The position numbers were made by a program, and so were the translations under genes. The notes below the pieces were generated by a model. It worked only from the letters and a program-made list of their open reading frames with translations, made no database searches and was not told the origin of the DNA. This document shows, one piece after another, positions 44,348-59,014 of a stretch of DNA of 64,000 nt. Within the stretch, counting starts at the first letter, position 1, and each line of letters starts with the position of its first letter. The stretch is from Streptomyces sp. KMM 9044 (lineage in GTDB: Bacteria; Actinomycetota; Actinomycetes; Streptomycetales; Streptomycetaceae), in assembly GCF_024701375.2 (NCBI RefSeq), contig NZ_CP113910.1, forward strand, positions 3,720,001 to 3,784,000, written 5' to 3'.

Positions 44348-46282
44348 GTGGCTGACGTACCTGCCGATCTTGCCGCAGTGTGGCCACGCGTACTGGAGCA
44401 GCTCCTGGGAGAGGGCCGGGGCCAGGGAGTGGAGGGGAAGGACGAACACTGGATCCGGCGCTGCCAGCCGCTGGCGCTGGTCGCCGACACCGCCCTGCTC
44501 GCCGTGCCGAACGAGTTCGCCAAGGGCGTGCTCGAAGGCCGTCTGGCACCGGTCGTCAGCGAGAGCCTGAGCCGCGAGTGCGGGCGCCCCATCCGCATCG
44601 CCATCACCGTCGACGACTCCGCGGGAGAGCCTCCGACCCCGCTGGCCCCCCGCCCCCAGCAGCGCTACGAGGAACCCGAGCTCCGGCAGGACCGTCCGGA
44701 CAGACAGGAGCGCCAGGAACGTCAGGAGCGCGAACAGTACGACGATTACGACAGCTACGAGGGCTACGGCCGACGCCGCGCCGACCACCGTCCCGGGCCG
44801 CCGGGCAACCAGCTCCCCACCGCCCGTCCGGCCTACCCCTCGGAGTACCAACGCCCGGAACCCGGCTCCTGGCCCCGCCCAGCACAGGACGAATACAGCT
44901 GGCAGCAGCAGCGCCTCGGTTTCCCGGACGGGGATCCGTACGCCTCACCGTCCCAGGAGAGGTACGGCTCCCAGGACGGCTACGGTGGCGCGCCCCCACA
45001 GGACTACCGTCCGCAGCCGATGGAGCGCCCGTCCTACGACCAGCAGCGCTCCGACTACGAGACCTCACGCGCGGAGTACGACCGCAAGGACCACGACCAG
45101 CGCGACGCAGTCCGGCGCGAGCCGCCGAAGCCTCCCTCCGGCACGGGACACGTCCATCGCGGCGGCCCCGTCGGCCCGAACCTGCCCGCCAGTGGTGCAC
45201 CCGGCCCGTTGGCCGCGCAGCCCGCGCCGGCAACCGGTCCCGGTGAACCGACCGCCCGGCTGAACCCGAAGTACCTTTTCGACACGTTCGTCATCGGCGC
45301 CTCCAACCGCTTCGCGCACGCGGCGGCGGTGGCGGTGGCCGAAGCCCCCGCGAAGGCGTACAACCCTCTCTTCATCTACGGCGAGTCCGGACTCGGAAAA
45401 ACGCACCTGCTGCACGCGATCGGTCACTACGCGCGCAGTCTCTATCCCGGCACCCGGGTGCGATACGTGAGCTCGGAGGAGTTCACCAACGAGTTCATCA
45501 ACTCCATCCGCGACGGCAAGGGCGACAGCTTCCGCAAGCGGTACCGGGAGATGGACATCCTGCTGGTCGACGACATCCAGTTCCTCGCGGACAAGGAGTC
45601 GACACAGGAGGAGTTCTTCCACACCTTCAACACGCTGCACAACGCCAACAAGCAGATCGTGCTCTCCAGTGACCGGCCGCCCAAGCAGCTGGTGACGCTG
45701 GAGGACCGGCTGCGCAACCGTTTCGAATGGGGTCTGATCACCGACGTCCAGCCGCCGGAGCTGGAGACGCGGATCGCGATCCTGCGCAAGAAGGCGGTGC
45801 AGGAGCAGCTCAACGCCCCGCCGGAGGTACTGGAGTTCATCGCCTCCCGGATCTCGCGGAACATCCGTGAGCTGGAGGGCGCGCTGATCCGGGTGACGGC
45901 CTTCGCCTCGCTCAACCGGCAGCCGGTGGACCTCGGGCTGACCGAGATCGTTCTGAAGGACCTGATGCCCGGCGGGGACGACTCCGCGCCGGAGATCACC
46001 TCGACAGCCATCATGGGCGCGACCGCCGACTACTTCGGGCTCACGGTCGAGGACCTTTGTGGCACCTCGCGCGGGCGCGCACTGGTGACCGCACGGCAGA
46101 TCGCGATGTACCTGTGCCGTGAACTGACCGACCTGTCGCTGCCGAAGATCGGCGCATTGTTCGGCGGCCGTGACCATACGACGGTGATGCACGCGGACCG
46201 GAAGATCCGCAATCTGATGGCGGAGCGGCGCTCCATCTACAACCAGGTCACCGAACTCACCAACCGCATCAAGGCCGGCTAG
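44348..46282 (+). CDS. dnaA: Chromosomal replication initiator DnaA
   Basis: 644 residues. Domain I ([13 protein letters not shown].. [20 protein letters not shown]) is followed by a very long Pro/Gln/Arg/Tyr-rich domain II of about 220 residues, typical of Streptomyces. The AAA+ domain has [21 protein letters not shown] (Walker A), [24 protein letters not shown] (Walker B) and [13 protein letters not shown] (sensor/Arg finger region). Domain IV ends with [25 protein letters not shown], the DnaA-box-binding signature. GTG start 44348. It binds the boxes at 46.66-47.17 kb. Confidence 0.98.
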   Translation: MADVPADLAAVWPRVLEQLLGEGRGQGVEGKDEHWIRRCQPLALVADTALLAVPNEFAKGVLEGRLAPVVSESLSRECGRPIRIAITVDDSAGEPPTPLAPRPQQRYEEPELRQDRPDRQERQERQEREQYDDYDSYEGYGRRRADHRPGPPGNQLPTARPAYPSEYQRPEPGSWPRPAQDEYSWQQQRLGFPDGDPYASPSQERYGSQDGYGGAPPQDYRPQPMERPSYDQQRSDYETSRAEYDRKDHDQRDAVRREPPKPPSGTGHVHRGGPVGPNLPASGAPGPLAAQPAPATGPGEPTARLNPKYLFDTFVIGASNRFAHAAAVAVAEAPAKAYNPLFIYGESGLGKTHLLHAIGHYARSLYPGTRVRYVSSEEFTNEFINSIRDGKGDSFRKRYREMDILLVDDIQFLADKESTQEEFFHTFNTLHNANKQIVLSSDRPPKQLVTLEDRLRNRFEWGLITDVQPPELETRIAILRKKAVQEQLNAPPEVLEFIASRISRNIRELEGALIRVTAFASLNRQPVDLGLTEIVLKDLMPGGDDSAPEITSTAIMGATADYFGLTVEDLCGTSRGRALVTARQIAMYLCRELTDLSLPKIGALFGGRDHTTVMHADRKIRNLMAERRSIYNQVTELTNRIKAG

Positions 46283-46346
46283 ACACTCACAGAGTGCCCG
46301 TCGCGGCACGAGGGAGTCCAGTGCCCGTTCATAGCGGCCGGCGACT

Positions 46347-46374
46347 CCCTCCCCCTCCCCCTCCCCCTCCCCCC
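46347..46374 (-). repeat. C-tract array, potential G-quadruplex on the minus strand
   Basis: Five consecutive C-runs of three to six bases separated by single T residues (a CCCCCT hexamer repeated). The minus strand has five G-tracts with one-base loops, a very favourable G-quadruplex pattern. It lies 65 bp past dnaA and before its hairpin. Confidence 0.75.
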
Positions 46375-46405
46375 GAGGCGGGCTTGGCCTCTTCAGAGGC
46401 ATTCA

Positions 46406-46462
46406 GGCGTACGAGGAAGGGCGTCCCCGGATGTGGTCCGGGGACGCCCTTCCTCGTACGCC
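46406..46462. terminator. 25-bp perfect hairpin after dnaA, left border of oriC
   Basis: The arms 46406-46430 and 46438-46462 are exact complements around ATGTGGT. Very stable; it would end dnaA transcription before it enters oriC. Confidence 0.85.
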
Positions 46463-46490
46463 CGCAGCCGAGCCCCTCCGCCATCCTCGC

Positions 46491-46546
46491 GCCGAGTCCC
46501 GGTCAGGCCGTCGGTCGCGCCGAGTCTCGGTCAGGCCGTCGGTCGC
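46491..46546. repeat. 28-bp tandem repeat at the left edge of oriC
   Basis: Two adjacent 28-bp units, 46491-46518 and 46519-46546, differ at one base (core GGTCAGGCCGTCGGTCGC). No DnaA box inside. Function unknown. Confidence 0.8.
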
Positions 46547-46599
46547 GCCGTCTTCGGGACCCCGTCCGCCGTTCGATTTCGGCGTCGGGTTACGGCCTT

Positions 46600-47172
46600 C
46601 CTCCACAGATTCGTCAAGTTTTTTCCCTCCACATCCTGGGGACCGCAAAGTTATCCCGATCCTGTCCACAGGGCTGCCAGACGGAGGACGATAGGACCAG
46701 GTCAACCGTCTGTGGATTTGTGGACAATCGATCCCCACAGGGTGTGGACAGAGTGATGATCCACAGCCTGTGCATAAAGTTTTCCACAGGCAATCCACAG
46801 GGTGAGCCCCCTCGTCCCCAGCGATCATGCGCTTCTCCACACGCCTGTCCACTGTTCGGCAACGCGACGCGGCCCCTCACCGGGTCGAGTGAAAGGCGTC
46901 ACACCAAGGTGCCGAGGGAGCCTGTGGGAAAGACCGGCAAACCTGGGGATGGAGCTGGGGACAACTCGGTCCGACCTGTGCACGGAGTGTGCAGAACTTT
47001 CTGTTCTCCACAGAAACCCCGAGTTGTCCACCGGCTCCGCCCACAGGGGCAGTGGACAAAATCTTGGCCCTGAGCTGGGAAAACGAGGTTATCCACGGTA
47101 TCCACAGGCCCTACTACTACTCCCAACTAGAGAGAGTGAGGAATCCGTTTCGAAGAGGGTCCTGTGCACAAC
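46600..47172. other. oriC: Chromosomal replication origin oriC (core DnaA-box array)
   Basis: Non-coding 1.07-kb dnaA-dnaN gap. Boxes and near-boxes seen: CTGTCCACA 46662, TGTGGATTT 46711, TGTGGACAA 46719 (perfect), TGTGGACAG 46744, TGATCCACA 46757, TGTGCATAA 46769, TTTTCCACA 46780, CAATCCACA 46791, TGGGGACAA 46956, TTCTCCACA 47004, TTGTCCACC 47023, AGTGGACAA 47051, TTATCCACG 47089, GTATCCACA 47098, TGTGCACAA 47164. They occur in both orientations in two groups, as in known Streptomyces origins. A short T-rich stretch (46615-46630) is the most AT-rich point. Borders are approximate. Confidence 0.95.
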
Positions 47173-47352
47173 TCGCCGCTTCGCCGCCGACTGCCCCTCG
47201 TCACGACTTGACCCCGAGGGGCATCTACTGTCAGTGCGGTGCGTCAGACTGTTCCCGGTGTCCTTCCCCTCCCAGAGGCCGACGACACCGAGTCAGATGA
47301 CGAAGGCGAAGCAGGGCGCGAGAACGCCGGCAACAGCAGGAGGCGGCTTACG

Positions 47353-48483
47353 GTGAAGATCCGGGTGGAACGCGACGTACTCGCGGAGGCAGTGGCCTGG
47401 GCGGCGCGCAGCCTCCCGGCCCGTCCGCCGGCGCCGGTCCTCGCAGGCCTGCTGCTGAAGGCCGAGGCGGGACGGCTGAGTCTGTCCAGCTTCGACTACG
47501 AGGTCTCCGCGCGGGTCTCGGTGGAGGCGGAGGTCGAGGAGGAGGGCACGGTCCTCGTCTCGGGCCGGCTGCTCGCCGACATCTCCCGAGCCCTCCCGAA
47601 CCGGCCGGTGGAGATTTCCACAGACGGTGTACGGGCGACGGTAATCTGCGGCTCCTCGCGGTTCACGCTCCACACGCTGCCGGTGGAGGAGTACCCGGCC
47701 CTGCCCCAGATGCCGAACGCGACGGGCACGGTCCCCGGCGAGGTCTTCGCGTCCGCCGTGCAGCAGGTCGCCATCGCGGCAGGCCGCGACGACACCCTGC
47801 CCGTCCTGACCGGTGTCCGCATCGAGATCGAGGGCGACACGGTGACGCTGGCCTCCACCGACCGCTACCGCTTCGCGGTCCGGGAGTTCCTGTGGAAGCC
47901 GGAGGACCCGGAGGCCTCGGCCGTCGCGCTGGTGCCCGCCAAGACGCTTCTGGACACCGCCAAGGCGCTGACCAGTGGCGACCAGGTGATCCTGGCGCTG
48001 TCCGGCTCGGGTGCGGGGGAGGGCCTGATCGGATTCGAAGGCGCAGGCCGACGCACGACCACGCGGCTGCTGGAGGGTGACCTCCCGAAGTACCGCACGC
48101 TGTTCCCGACCGAGTTCAACAGTGTCGCCGTCATCGAGACCGCCCCCTTCGTGGAGGCCGTCAAACGTGTGGCCCTGGTCGCCGAGCGCAACACCCCGGT
48201 GCGGCTGAGCTTCGAGCAGGGCGTGCTCATCCTGGAGGCCGGTTCCAGCGACGACGCACAGGCTGTGGAAAGGGTCGACGCCCAGCTGGAGGGCGACGAC
48301 ATCTCGATCGCCTTCAACCCCACGTTCCTGCTGGACGGCCTGAGCGCCATCGACTCCCCGGTGGCCCAGCTGTCGTTCACCACGTCCACCAAGCCCGCGC
48401 TGCTCAGCGGCAGGCCCGCGGTGGACGCGGAGGCGGACGACGCCTACAAGTACCTGATCATGCCGGTGCGGCTCAGCGGCTGA
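47353..48483 (+). CDS. dnaN: DNA polymerase III sliding clamp (beta)
   Basis: 376 residues, three clamp domains: VKIRVERDVLAEAVAWAARSLP at the start, TGVRIEIEGDTVTLASTDRYRFAVREF in the middle, and the C-terminal YKYLIMPVRLSG. GTG at 47353 is chosen for AGGAGGCGG upstream and for the normal family length; a longer in-frame extension to 47239 lies in oriC. It tethers polymerase to DNA. Confidence 0.98.
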   Translation: MKIRVERDVLAEAVAWAARSLPARPPAPVLAGLLLKAEAGRLSLSSFDYEVSARVSVEAEVEEEGTVLVSGRLLADISRALPNRPVEISTDGVRATVICGSSRFTLHTLPVEEYPALPQMPNATGTVPGEVFASAVQQVAIAAGRDDTLPVLTGVRIEIEGDTVTLASTDRYRFAVREFLWKPEDPEASAVALVPAKTLLDTAKALTSGDQVILALSGSGAGEGLIGFEGAGRRTTTRLLEGDLPKYRTLFPTEFNSVAVIETAPFVEAVKRVALVAERNTPVRLSFEQGVLILEAGSSDDAQAVERVDAQLEGDDISIAFNPTFLLDGLSAIDSPVAQLSFTTSTKPALLSGRPAVDAEADDAYKYLIMPVRLSG

Positions 48484-48492
48484 GCCGCACCG
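48464..48492 (+). terminator. Palindrome overlapping the dnaN stop codon
   Basis: Perfect 14-base arms (48464-48477 / 48479-48492) around one G. The dnaN TGA lies inside the right arm, so the hairpin includes the last codons. Confidence 0.65.
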
Positions 48493-48782
48493 CCTGCCCG
48501 AGGCCGCCCACATCGGTCCACAGGTGTGCACAGTCCTTGCGGGCCCGGTGAACACCGGACCGGGAGTGTGGATGACCGGATCGCACCGGGCCCGGAAGGG
48601 GCAGGAAACAGCAGGAAGACGGCCGGCCGGCCGGCGCAGGTGAAACCGCAGGTGAGGGCGTACGCCTGAGCGCGTATGCCCACAGATGTGCGTGAGCGCC
48701 CGGGTTTAGGGTCGGGGCGGTACGTAAGTGCCACGGCACGCTCGTGCCGCCACGCCACGTCGCAACCTAAGGAACACAACTG

Positions 48783-49658
48783 ATGGAGCTCGGTCTCGTC
48801 GGCCTCGGCAAGATGGGCGGCAACATGCGCGAGCGGATTCGCCGCGCGGGCCACACCGTCCTCGGATACGACCGCAACCCGGACCTCGCCGATGTCCACA
48901 GCCTGGAAGAGCTTGTGGGCAAGCTCGAGGGCCCGCGTGTGGTCTGGGTGATGGTCCCGGCAGGCGAGGCCACCCAGTCGATCGTCGACGAGCTCGCGGT
49001 GCTGCTGCAGCCCGGCGATGTCGTCGTGGACGGCGGCAACTCCCGCTGGACCGACGACGAGAAGCACGCCGGGGAGCTGGCGGCCAAGGGCATAGGCTTC
49101 GTCGACTGCGGTGTCTCCGGCGGCGTCTGGGGCCTGGAGAACGGCTATGCGCTGATGTACGGCGGTGACAAGGAGCACGTAGCCAAGGTGCAGCCGGTTT
49201 TCGACGCCCTGAAGCCCGAGGGCGACTTCGGCTCGGTGCACGCCGGCAAGGTCGGCGCCGGCCACTTCGCCAAGATGGTCCACAACGGCATCGAGTACGC
49301 GATGATGCAGGCTTACGCCGAGGGCTGGGAGCTGCTGGAGAAGGTCGACTCGGTGACCGATGTCCGGGAGGTCTTCCGCTCCTGGCAGGAGGGCACGGTC
49401 ATCCGCTCCTGGCTGCTCGACCTCGCGGTGAACGCGCTGCACGAGGACGAGCACCTGGAGAACCTCCGGGGATACGCGCAGGACTCCGGTGAGGGACGCT
49501 GGACCGTGGAGGCCGCGATCGACAACGCGGTCCCGCTGCCGGCGATCACCGCGTCGCTGTTCGCGCGGTTCTCCTCCCGCCAGGAGGACTCGCCGCAGAT
49601 GAAGATGATCGCGGCGCTGCGCAACCAGTTCGGCGGCCACGCGGTCGAGAAGAAGTAA
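48783..49658 (+). CDS. gnd: 6-phosphogluconate dehydrogenase, short (decarboxylating) type
   Basis: 291 residues, the short Gnd form. MELGLVGLGKMGGNMRERI is the NADP/NAD-binding start; VVVDGGNSRWTDD, GVSGGVWGLENGYALMYGG and GHFAKMVHNGIEYAMMQAYAEG carry the substrate and catalytic Lys/Asn residues. It yields ribulose-5-phosphate, CO2 and reduced cofactor. Its place between dnaN and recF is conserved in Streptomyces. Confidence 0.95.
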   Translation: MELGLVGLGKMGGNMRERIRRAGHTVLGYDRNPDLADVHSLEELVGKLEGPRVVWVMVPAGEATQSIVDELAVLLQPGDVVVDGGNSRWTDDEKHAGELAAKGIGFVDCGVSGGVWGLENGYALMYGGDKEHVAKVQPVFDALKPEGDFGSVHAGKVGAGHFAKMVHNGIEYAMMQAYAEGWELLEKVDSVTDVREVFRSWQEGTVIRSWLLDLAVNALHEDEHLENLRGYAQDSGEGRWTVEAAIDNAVPLPAITASLFARFSSRQEDSPQMKMIAALRNQFGGHAVEKK

Positions 49659-49808
49659 CCCGCAGAGGGGCAGCCCGTGGAGAAGTAGCCCACCGAGCAG
49701 TCGGAGCAGCCACGGGCCCGAACGGTCAGGGTCGTTCCGGGGCTGCCGTCCACAGGACCACAGGACCATACGACGGTTCATAACGCCGGAGGAGGTCGGC
49801 GAACGATC

Positions 49809-50930
49809 ATGCATGTCACGCATCTGTCGCTGGCCGATTTCCGGTCCTATCCCCGGGTCGAGGTCCCGCTCGACCCGGGGGTCACGGCCTTCGTCGGCCC
49901 CAACGGGCAGGGCAAGACGAACCTCGTCGAGGCGGTCGGCTATCTCGCCACCCTCGGCAGCCACCGTGTCGCCTCCGACACCCCGCTGGTCCGCATGGGT
50001 GCCGACCGTGCGATCATCCGGGCCCAGGTCCGGCAGGGCGAGCGGCAGCAGCTCGTCGAGCTGGAGCTGAACCCGGGCCGCGCCAACCGCGCCCGGATCA
50101 ACAGGTCCTCGCAGGTCAGGCCCCGGGACGTGCTGGGGATAGTCCGCACGGTCCTGTTCGCGCCCGAGGACCTTGCCCTGGTCAAGGGCGATCCCGGCGA
50201 GCGGCGTCGGTTCCTGGACGAGCTGATCACCGCCCGCTCCCCGCGCATGGCCGGAGTCCGCTCCGATTACGACCGTGTCCTCAAACAGCGCAACACGCTG
50301 CTGAAGTCGGCCGCGCTGGCCCGCCGCCACGGCGGGCGCACCACGGACCTGTCCACCCTCGACGTCTGGGACCAGCACCTCGCGCGTGTGGGTGCCGAAC
50401 TGCTGGCCCAGCGGCTGGATCTGATCGCCGCGATCCAGCCACTCGCCGACAAGGCGTACGAACAGCTCGCGCCGGGCGGTGGTCCCGTCGCGTTGGAGTA
50501 CAAGCCGTCGGCACCCGGTGAGGCGCACACGCGCGAGGGCCTGTTCGAGCAGATGTCGGCCGCGCTCGCCGAGGCGCGCAAGCAGGAGGTCGAGCGGGGC
50601 GTCACCCTGGTCGGTCCGCACCGCGACGATCTGCTGCTCAATCTGGGCCGGTTGCCGGCCAAGGGCTATGCCTCCCACGGCGAATCCTGGTCCTACGCGC
50701 TGGCCCTGCGCCTGGCCTCCTACGACCTGCTGCGTGCCGAGGGCAACGAGCCGGTGCTGGTCCTCGACGACGTCTTCGCCGAACTGGACACCCGCCGCCG
50801 TGAGCGCCTCGCCGAGCTGGTCGCGCCCGGCGAGCAGGTGCTGGTGACCGCGGCCGTCGACGACGACGTCCCCCGTGTGCTGTCGGGGACGCGGTTCGCT
50901 GTGGCCGAGGGAACGGTGGAACGGGTATGA
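49809..50930 (+). CDS. recF: DNA replication/repair protein RecF
   Basis: 373 residues. [21 protein letters not shown], Walker [21 protein letters not shown], RecF motif [37 protein letters not shown], signature [12 protein letters not shown] and Walker [24 protein letters not shown]. An SMC-like ATPase that helps RecOR load RecA at gaps. The stop overlaps the next start by four bases. Confidence 0.97.
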   Translation: MHVTHLSLADFRSYPRVEVPLDPGVTAFVGPNGQGKTNLVEAVGYLATLGSHRVASDTPLVRMGADRAIIRAQVRQGERQQLVELELNPGRANRARINRSSQVRPRDVLGIVRTVLFAPEDLALVKGDPGERRRFLDELITARSPRMAGVRSDYDRVLKQRNTLLKSAALARRHGGRTTDLSTLDVWDQHLARVGAELLAQRLDLIAAIQPLADKAYEQLAPGGGPVALEYKPSAPGEAHTREGLFEQMSAALAEARKQEVERGVTLVGPHRDDLLLNLGRLPAKGYASHGESWSYALALRLASYDLLRAEGNEPVLVLDDVFAELDTRRRERLAELVAPGEQVLVTAAVDDDVPRVLSGTRFAVAEGTVERV

Positions 50931-51472
50931 GCGGGCCCGAGGGCCTCCCCGCGGGAGCTCGGAAAGAGACCCCCGAGTCCTCGGGTGTCGACCTCGCGCG
51001 CGTGGCGCTGCGTGCGGCAAAGGAGGCGGCACGCGCGCGTGGGGACGTGGCGCAGCAGAAGAAGCAGGCACGGCACGGTGGTCTGCGCTCGGGCGCGCGC
51101 GGGGACCGGCGCGATCCCATGGCGCTCGGCGCGGCGATCAACCGGCTGCTCACCGAGCGCGGCTGGGAGGCGCCGGCCGCGGTGGGCGGTGTGATGGGGC
51201 GCTGGCCGGAGATCGTCGGTGAGGACGTGGCCAAGCACTGCGAGCCGGAGCGTTACGACGAGGACGAGCGGGTGCTGGTCGTGCGCTGCGACTCCACCGC
51301 GTGGGCGACGAATCTGAGGCTGCTCGCTCCGACCCTGGTCGCCCGGCTGAACGAGGATCTGGGGCACGGCACGGTGAGGCTGATCAAGGTCAACGGACCG
51401 GGCGGTCCGGCCCGCCGTTACGGCCCGTTGCGCGCCCCCGGGAGCACCGGCCCCGGCGACACGTACGGGTGA
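50927..51472 (+). CDS. dciA: DUF721/DciA-like helicase-loading protein
   Basis: 181 residues. A basic leader ([30 protein letters not shown]) precedes the KH-like DUF721 domain: [75 protein letters not shown]. DciA loads DnaB in bacteria without DnaC/DnaI; biochemical proof is from other phyla and mycobacteria, so the role here is by family. ATG overlaps the recF stop. Confidence 0.88.
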   Translation: MSGPEGLPAGARKETPESSGVDLARVALRAAKEAARARGDVAQQKKQARHGGLRSGARGDRRDPMALGAAINRLLTERGWEAPAAVGGVMGRWPEIVGEDVAKHCEPERYDEDERVLVVRCDSTAWATNLRLLAPTLVARLNEDLGHGTVRLIKVNGPGGPARRYGPLRAPGSTGPGDTYG

Positions 51473-53977
<2,505 letters not shown>

Positions 53978-54019
53978 GTCGGTCTCAGCTGACCGCACCA
54001 GGAAGGATCTTCACCAGCA

Positions 54020-56611
<2,592 letters not shown>

Positions 56612-56629
56612 CACGAGGAGTGAGTCAGC

Positions 56630-57376
56630 GTGAGCGGAGCCACGGGCGCCGGACCGACCGGTACCAGTACGGGTGCGGACGGCGGTGGCCGTGGCTCTGC
56701 CGCGCGGGCTACGGATCCGCACACGACCAACCTGAAAGCGATCAAGTCGCCCGGCAAGGACTTGCCTTCGTCCGACAGACATGGATCCCAGGGGGGAACC
56801 GTGACGGACACCCGAGGCCAGCGGCAGAGCGCGCCCGGACAGGGCGCCGCTGCTCACGCGGCCTCACCGCTGCCGGGGGAACGGCAGCCGCAACAGCAGG
56901 CGGGGCCGTACCACCCGCCGCAGGCCTACCCGGCACAGGCGGGCACGGCAGAGGGCCAGACCGGCGCGGTACGCCGTCCGCGTACCGGGGCGCGCACCAC
57001 ACCGCGCGTACGCAAGGCACGCCTACGGGTGGCCAAGGCCGACCCCTGGTCGGTGATGAAGGTCAGCTTCCTGCTCTCCATCGCCCTGGGTATCTGCACG
57101 ATCGTCGCGTCCGCGGTGCTGTGGATGGTCATGGACGCGATGGGTGTCTTCTCCACCGTCGGTGGCACCATCTCCGAGGCGACCGGCTCCAACGAGTCGA
57201 ACGGCTTCGATCTCCAGTCGTTCCTGTCGCTGCCCAACGTGCTGCTGTTCACGACGGTCATCGCGGTCATCGACGTCGTCCTGGCGACGGCCCTGGCGAC
57301 TCTCGGCGCGTTCATCTACAACCTCTCCGCGGGTTTCGTGGGCGGTGTCGAGCTGACGCTGGCCGAGGACGAGTGA
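56630..57376 (+). CDS. DUF3566 membrane protein
   Basis: 248 residues. A disordered cytoplasmic leader of about 130 residues (Gly/Thr, then Gln/Pro/Ala-rich) precedes the DUF3566 domain: RKARLRVAKADPWSVMKVSFLLSIALGICTIVASAVLWMVMD, GFDLQSFLSLPNVLLFTTVIAVIDVVLATALATLGAFIYNLSAGFVGGVELTL, two TM helices with a conserved loop. It follows gyrA in most actinobacteria; the mycobacterial homologue (CwsA-region) is linked to growth at the pole, but function here is unproven. A GTG start 18 bp after gyrA. Confidence 0.88.
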   Translation: MSGATGAGPTGTSTGADGGGRGSAARATDPHTTNLKAIKSPGKDLPSSDRHGSQGGTVTDTRGQRQSAPGQGAAAHAASPLPGERQPQQQAGPYHPPQAYPAQAGTAEGQTGAVRRPRTGARTTPRVRKARLRVAKADPWSVMKVSFLLSIALGICTIVASAVLWMVMDAMGVFSTVGGTISEATGSNESNGFDLQSFLSLPNVLLFTTVIAVIDVVLATALATLGAFIYNLSAGFVGGVELTLAEDE

Positions 57377-57496
57377 GCGGCGCTCAGCGCCTTTCCGCCT
57401 GCTCCGACGGCCTTCCGGCAATCGATTTTGGGACTGCCCCGGTCGTGCGCTAATCTTCAGGAGTCAGCGCGCGGGATATACACCGCAGAGCGCGGC

Positions 57497-57570
57497 GGGG
57501 CTATAGCTCAGTTGGTTAGAGCGCATCCCTGATAAGGATGAGGCCACAGGTTCAAATCCTGTTAGCCCCA
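57497..57570 (+). tRNA. tRNA-Ile (GAT)
   Basis: 74-nt cloverleaf: acceptor GGGGCTA/TAGCCCC, D-arm GCTC..GAGC with AGTTGGTTA loop, anticodon arm CATCC-CTGATAA-GGATG giving anticodon GAT, T-arm with GGTTCAAATCC, discriminator A. CCA is not encoded (CAG follows). Confidence 0.97.
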
Positions 57571-57584
57571 CAGATCATCGCGAG

Positions 57585-57609
57585 ACCCCCGGTCGATACG
57601 GCCGGGGGT
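57585..57609 (+). terminator. Terminator after tRNA-Ile
   Basis: ACCCCCGG (57585-57592) pairs with CCGGGGGT (57602-57609), followed by TCT. It lies 14 bp past the tRNA. Confidence 0.75.
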
Positions 57610-57908
57610 TCTCCGCGTCTCCGGGGCTGTCGTGTCCGGGGCTTGCCGTCGCCCGTGCCGTGTGCGGTGTGGCTGGGGAGGCGTGTTCAGTAGTGGGTGG
57701 GGGCATGCGTGGTCGGCATCGGCCGGTGTGGCCGTGAGGGCGTTGTGGTGGTTCTGTTTCGCCTGGGTTCGTTTTCCCCGGCCCGTTCTGCCGTGGGACG
57801 TGGCTTGGACGCCTCGCTTCGTGCCCTTCGCTGTCTGCGGCTGGTGAGTGTGCTGGTGTCTTCGGCTCTGAGGCATCCGGTGGGTGTGAGCGTGGGGACA
57901 TGAGGAAG

Positions 57909-57938
57909 GCCCGGCTGCTCGGGTTCGAGCGGCCGGGC
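57909..57938 (-). terminator. Terminator downstream of the DUF6344 gene
   Basis: Stem GCCCGGC/GCCGGGC continued by GCTCG/CGAGC around GGTT, 93 bp past the minus-strand stop. The remaining 57610-58031 stretch has no supported gene. Confidence 0.65.
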
Positions 57939-58031
57939 TGTCCTCCGCGTGCCGTTGGGGCTGTACGCGAGTTCGCCGGTACTTCGGGGGAGCCGGAACG
58001 GCACGGGAGGGAGGGCTGTGGGCTCCGGGGC

Positions 58032-58409
58032 TCAGCGCTGGAGCGGGAGGTGGCCCCTGGGGGGTTCTGCGGGGGACGTGGTGCCGTCGTCGGAGCAGTT
58101 CGTGGAGGCGGCCGGGGCGGAGGCCGGGGCCGGGTTCGTGAGACGGCGGCTGCGGCAGCTGGGGGATGCGCCGTGGGCCTCCGCGCGGATGCGCTGTTTC
58201 ATCGTGGGAGGCAGGGCCGCCGCATGGGACCAGGGCCGGGTGGACGCCGCCGGCGCCGTCGTGTCCGGGGCGCTCTCGCTGTTGCGCGCCGTCTCGGGCC
58301 GGGGTACGGCGGCCGAGGCGGTCGTGGTGACGAGTCCGAGCGCCGTGCACAGCGCGAGGAAGGCGGTGACGAGGGCGGTCCACAGCTTCATGACCTTGTT
58401 CCGGGCCAT
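58032..58409 (-). CDS. DUF6344 family secreted protein
   Basis: 125 residues. A signal peptide, MARNKVMKLWTALVTAFLALCTALGLVTTTASAAVP, with an AxA-like cleavage site leads to a Pro/Ala-rich segment and the conserved PPTMKQRIRAEAHGASPSCRSRRL. It is found near gyrA/tRNA-Ile in Streptomyces; function unknown. ATG 58409 with GAGAGG upstream; longer frames lack a signal. The 338-bp gap to the next gene holds two divergent promoters that I could not place. Confidence 0.8.
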   Translation of the reverse strand: MARNKVMKLWTALVTAFLALCTALGLVTTTASAAVPRPETARNSESAPDTTAPAASTRPWSHAAALPPTMKQRIRAEAHGASPSCRSRRLTNPAPASAPAASTNCSDDGTTSPAEPPRGHLPLQR

Positions 58410-58747
58410 TGGCCTCTCACTTTCAGGTCGGGCGATTTGCGTACTTTCCTCATGATGTGTATGCGGGCTTCGAAGTGGTGGACCTGCGCCCGTGGCGCGT
58501 CGATGTTCAGATGAACACCACCCGGATGGGCGCAAGAGGGGTGAAAAGCGGAAGATCGCGGAGAGAGGTGGAGGAAATCGCCGACCGTGCAGAGGTGGTC
58601 ACCCTCCGGTCCGGTCGGGTTTCCCCGCTTCTACTGCGCAGCGCAGGAGGGGAGTTGGCGGGCCGACACAGGTCACCGATCGGTCTCGGCCGGTGTGTAT
58701 AGTCGGGCGCCAGAGGTCCCCTACGTCAAGAAAGACGAGGTAGCGCG

Positions 58748-58876
58748 GTGAAGAAGCTTCTCCTGGTCGCACTGGCCGCCATCGGCGGGCTCCTCGTGTA
58801 CCGCCAGATCCAGGCGGATCGCGCCGAGCAGGATCTGTGGACGGAGGCGACTGACTCCGTGCCCACGGGTTCGTGA
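58748..58876 (+). CDS. DLW-39 family small protein
   Basis: 42 residues: one hydrophobic helix (KKLLLVALAAIGGLLVYRQIQ) followed by ADRAEQDLWTEATDSV, with the DLW motif of the DLW-39 family of tiny actinobacterial membrane proteins. The GTG start at 58748 has GACGAGG upstream and a terminator follows the stop, so it is a self-contained gene. Function unknown. Confidence 0.85.
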   Translation: MKKLLLVALAAIGGLLVYRQIQADRAEQDLWTEATDSVPTGS

Positions 58877-58900
58877 GTACCGACATACGACGCTGAACAG

Positions 58901-58930
58901 ACCCCGGCCGCGCTCGCGGTCGGGGTTTTG
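58901..58930 (+). terminator. Terminator after the DLW-39 gene
   Basis: ACCCCGGCCGC pairs with GCGGTCGGGGT (one G-U), then TTTTG. Confidence 0.85.
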
Positions 58931-59014
58931 TGTGTCGTGGGGCCTTGCCGACGCCCCTTGTCCGCGGGGCAGGATGGTCACGGTGCGACATCCGGCGACG
59001 ACGAGGAGTGGCGT

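Noticed and set aside
46491..46546. Tandem 28-bp units as a possible CRISPR array
   Set aside because: Only two directly abutting units with no spacers and no cas genes nearby; a simple tandem duplication.
57562..58383. 273-residue minus-strand open frame after tRNA-Ile
   Set aside because: Pro/His/Arg-rich composition typical of a high-GC shadow; it runs against the supported DUF6344 gene in another frame.
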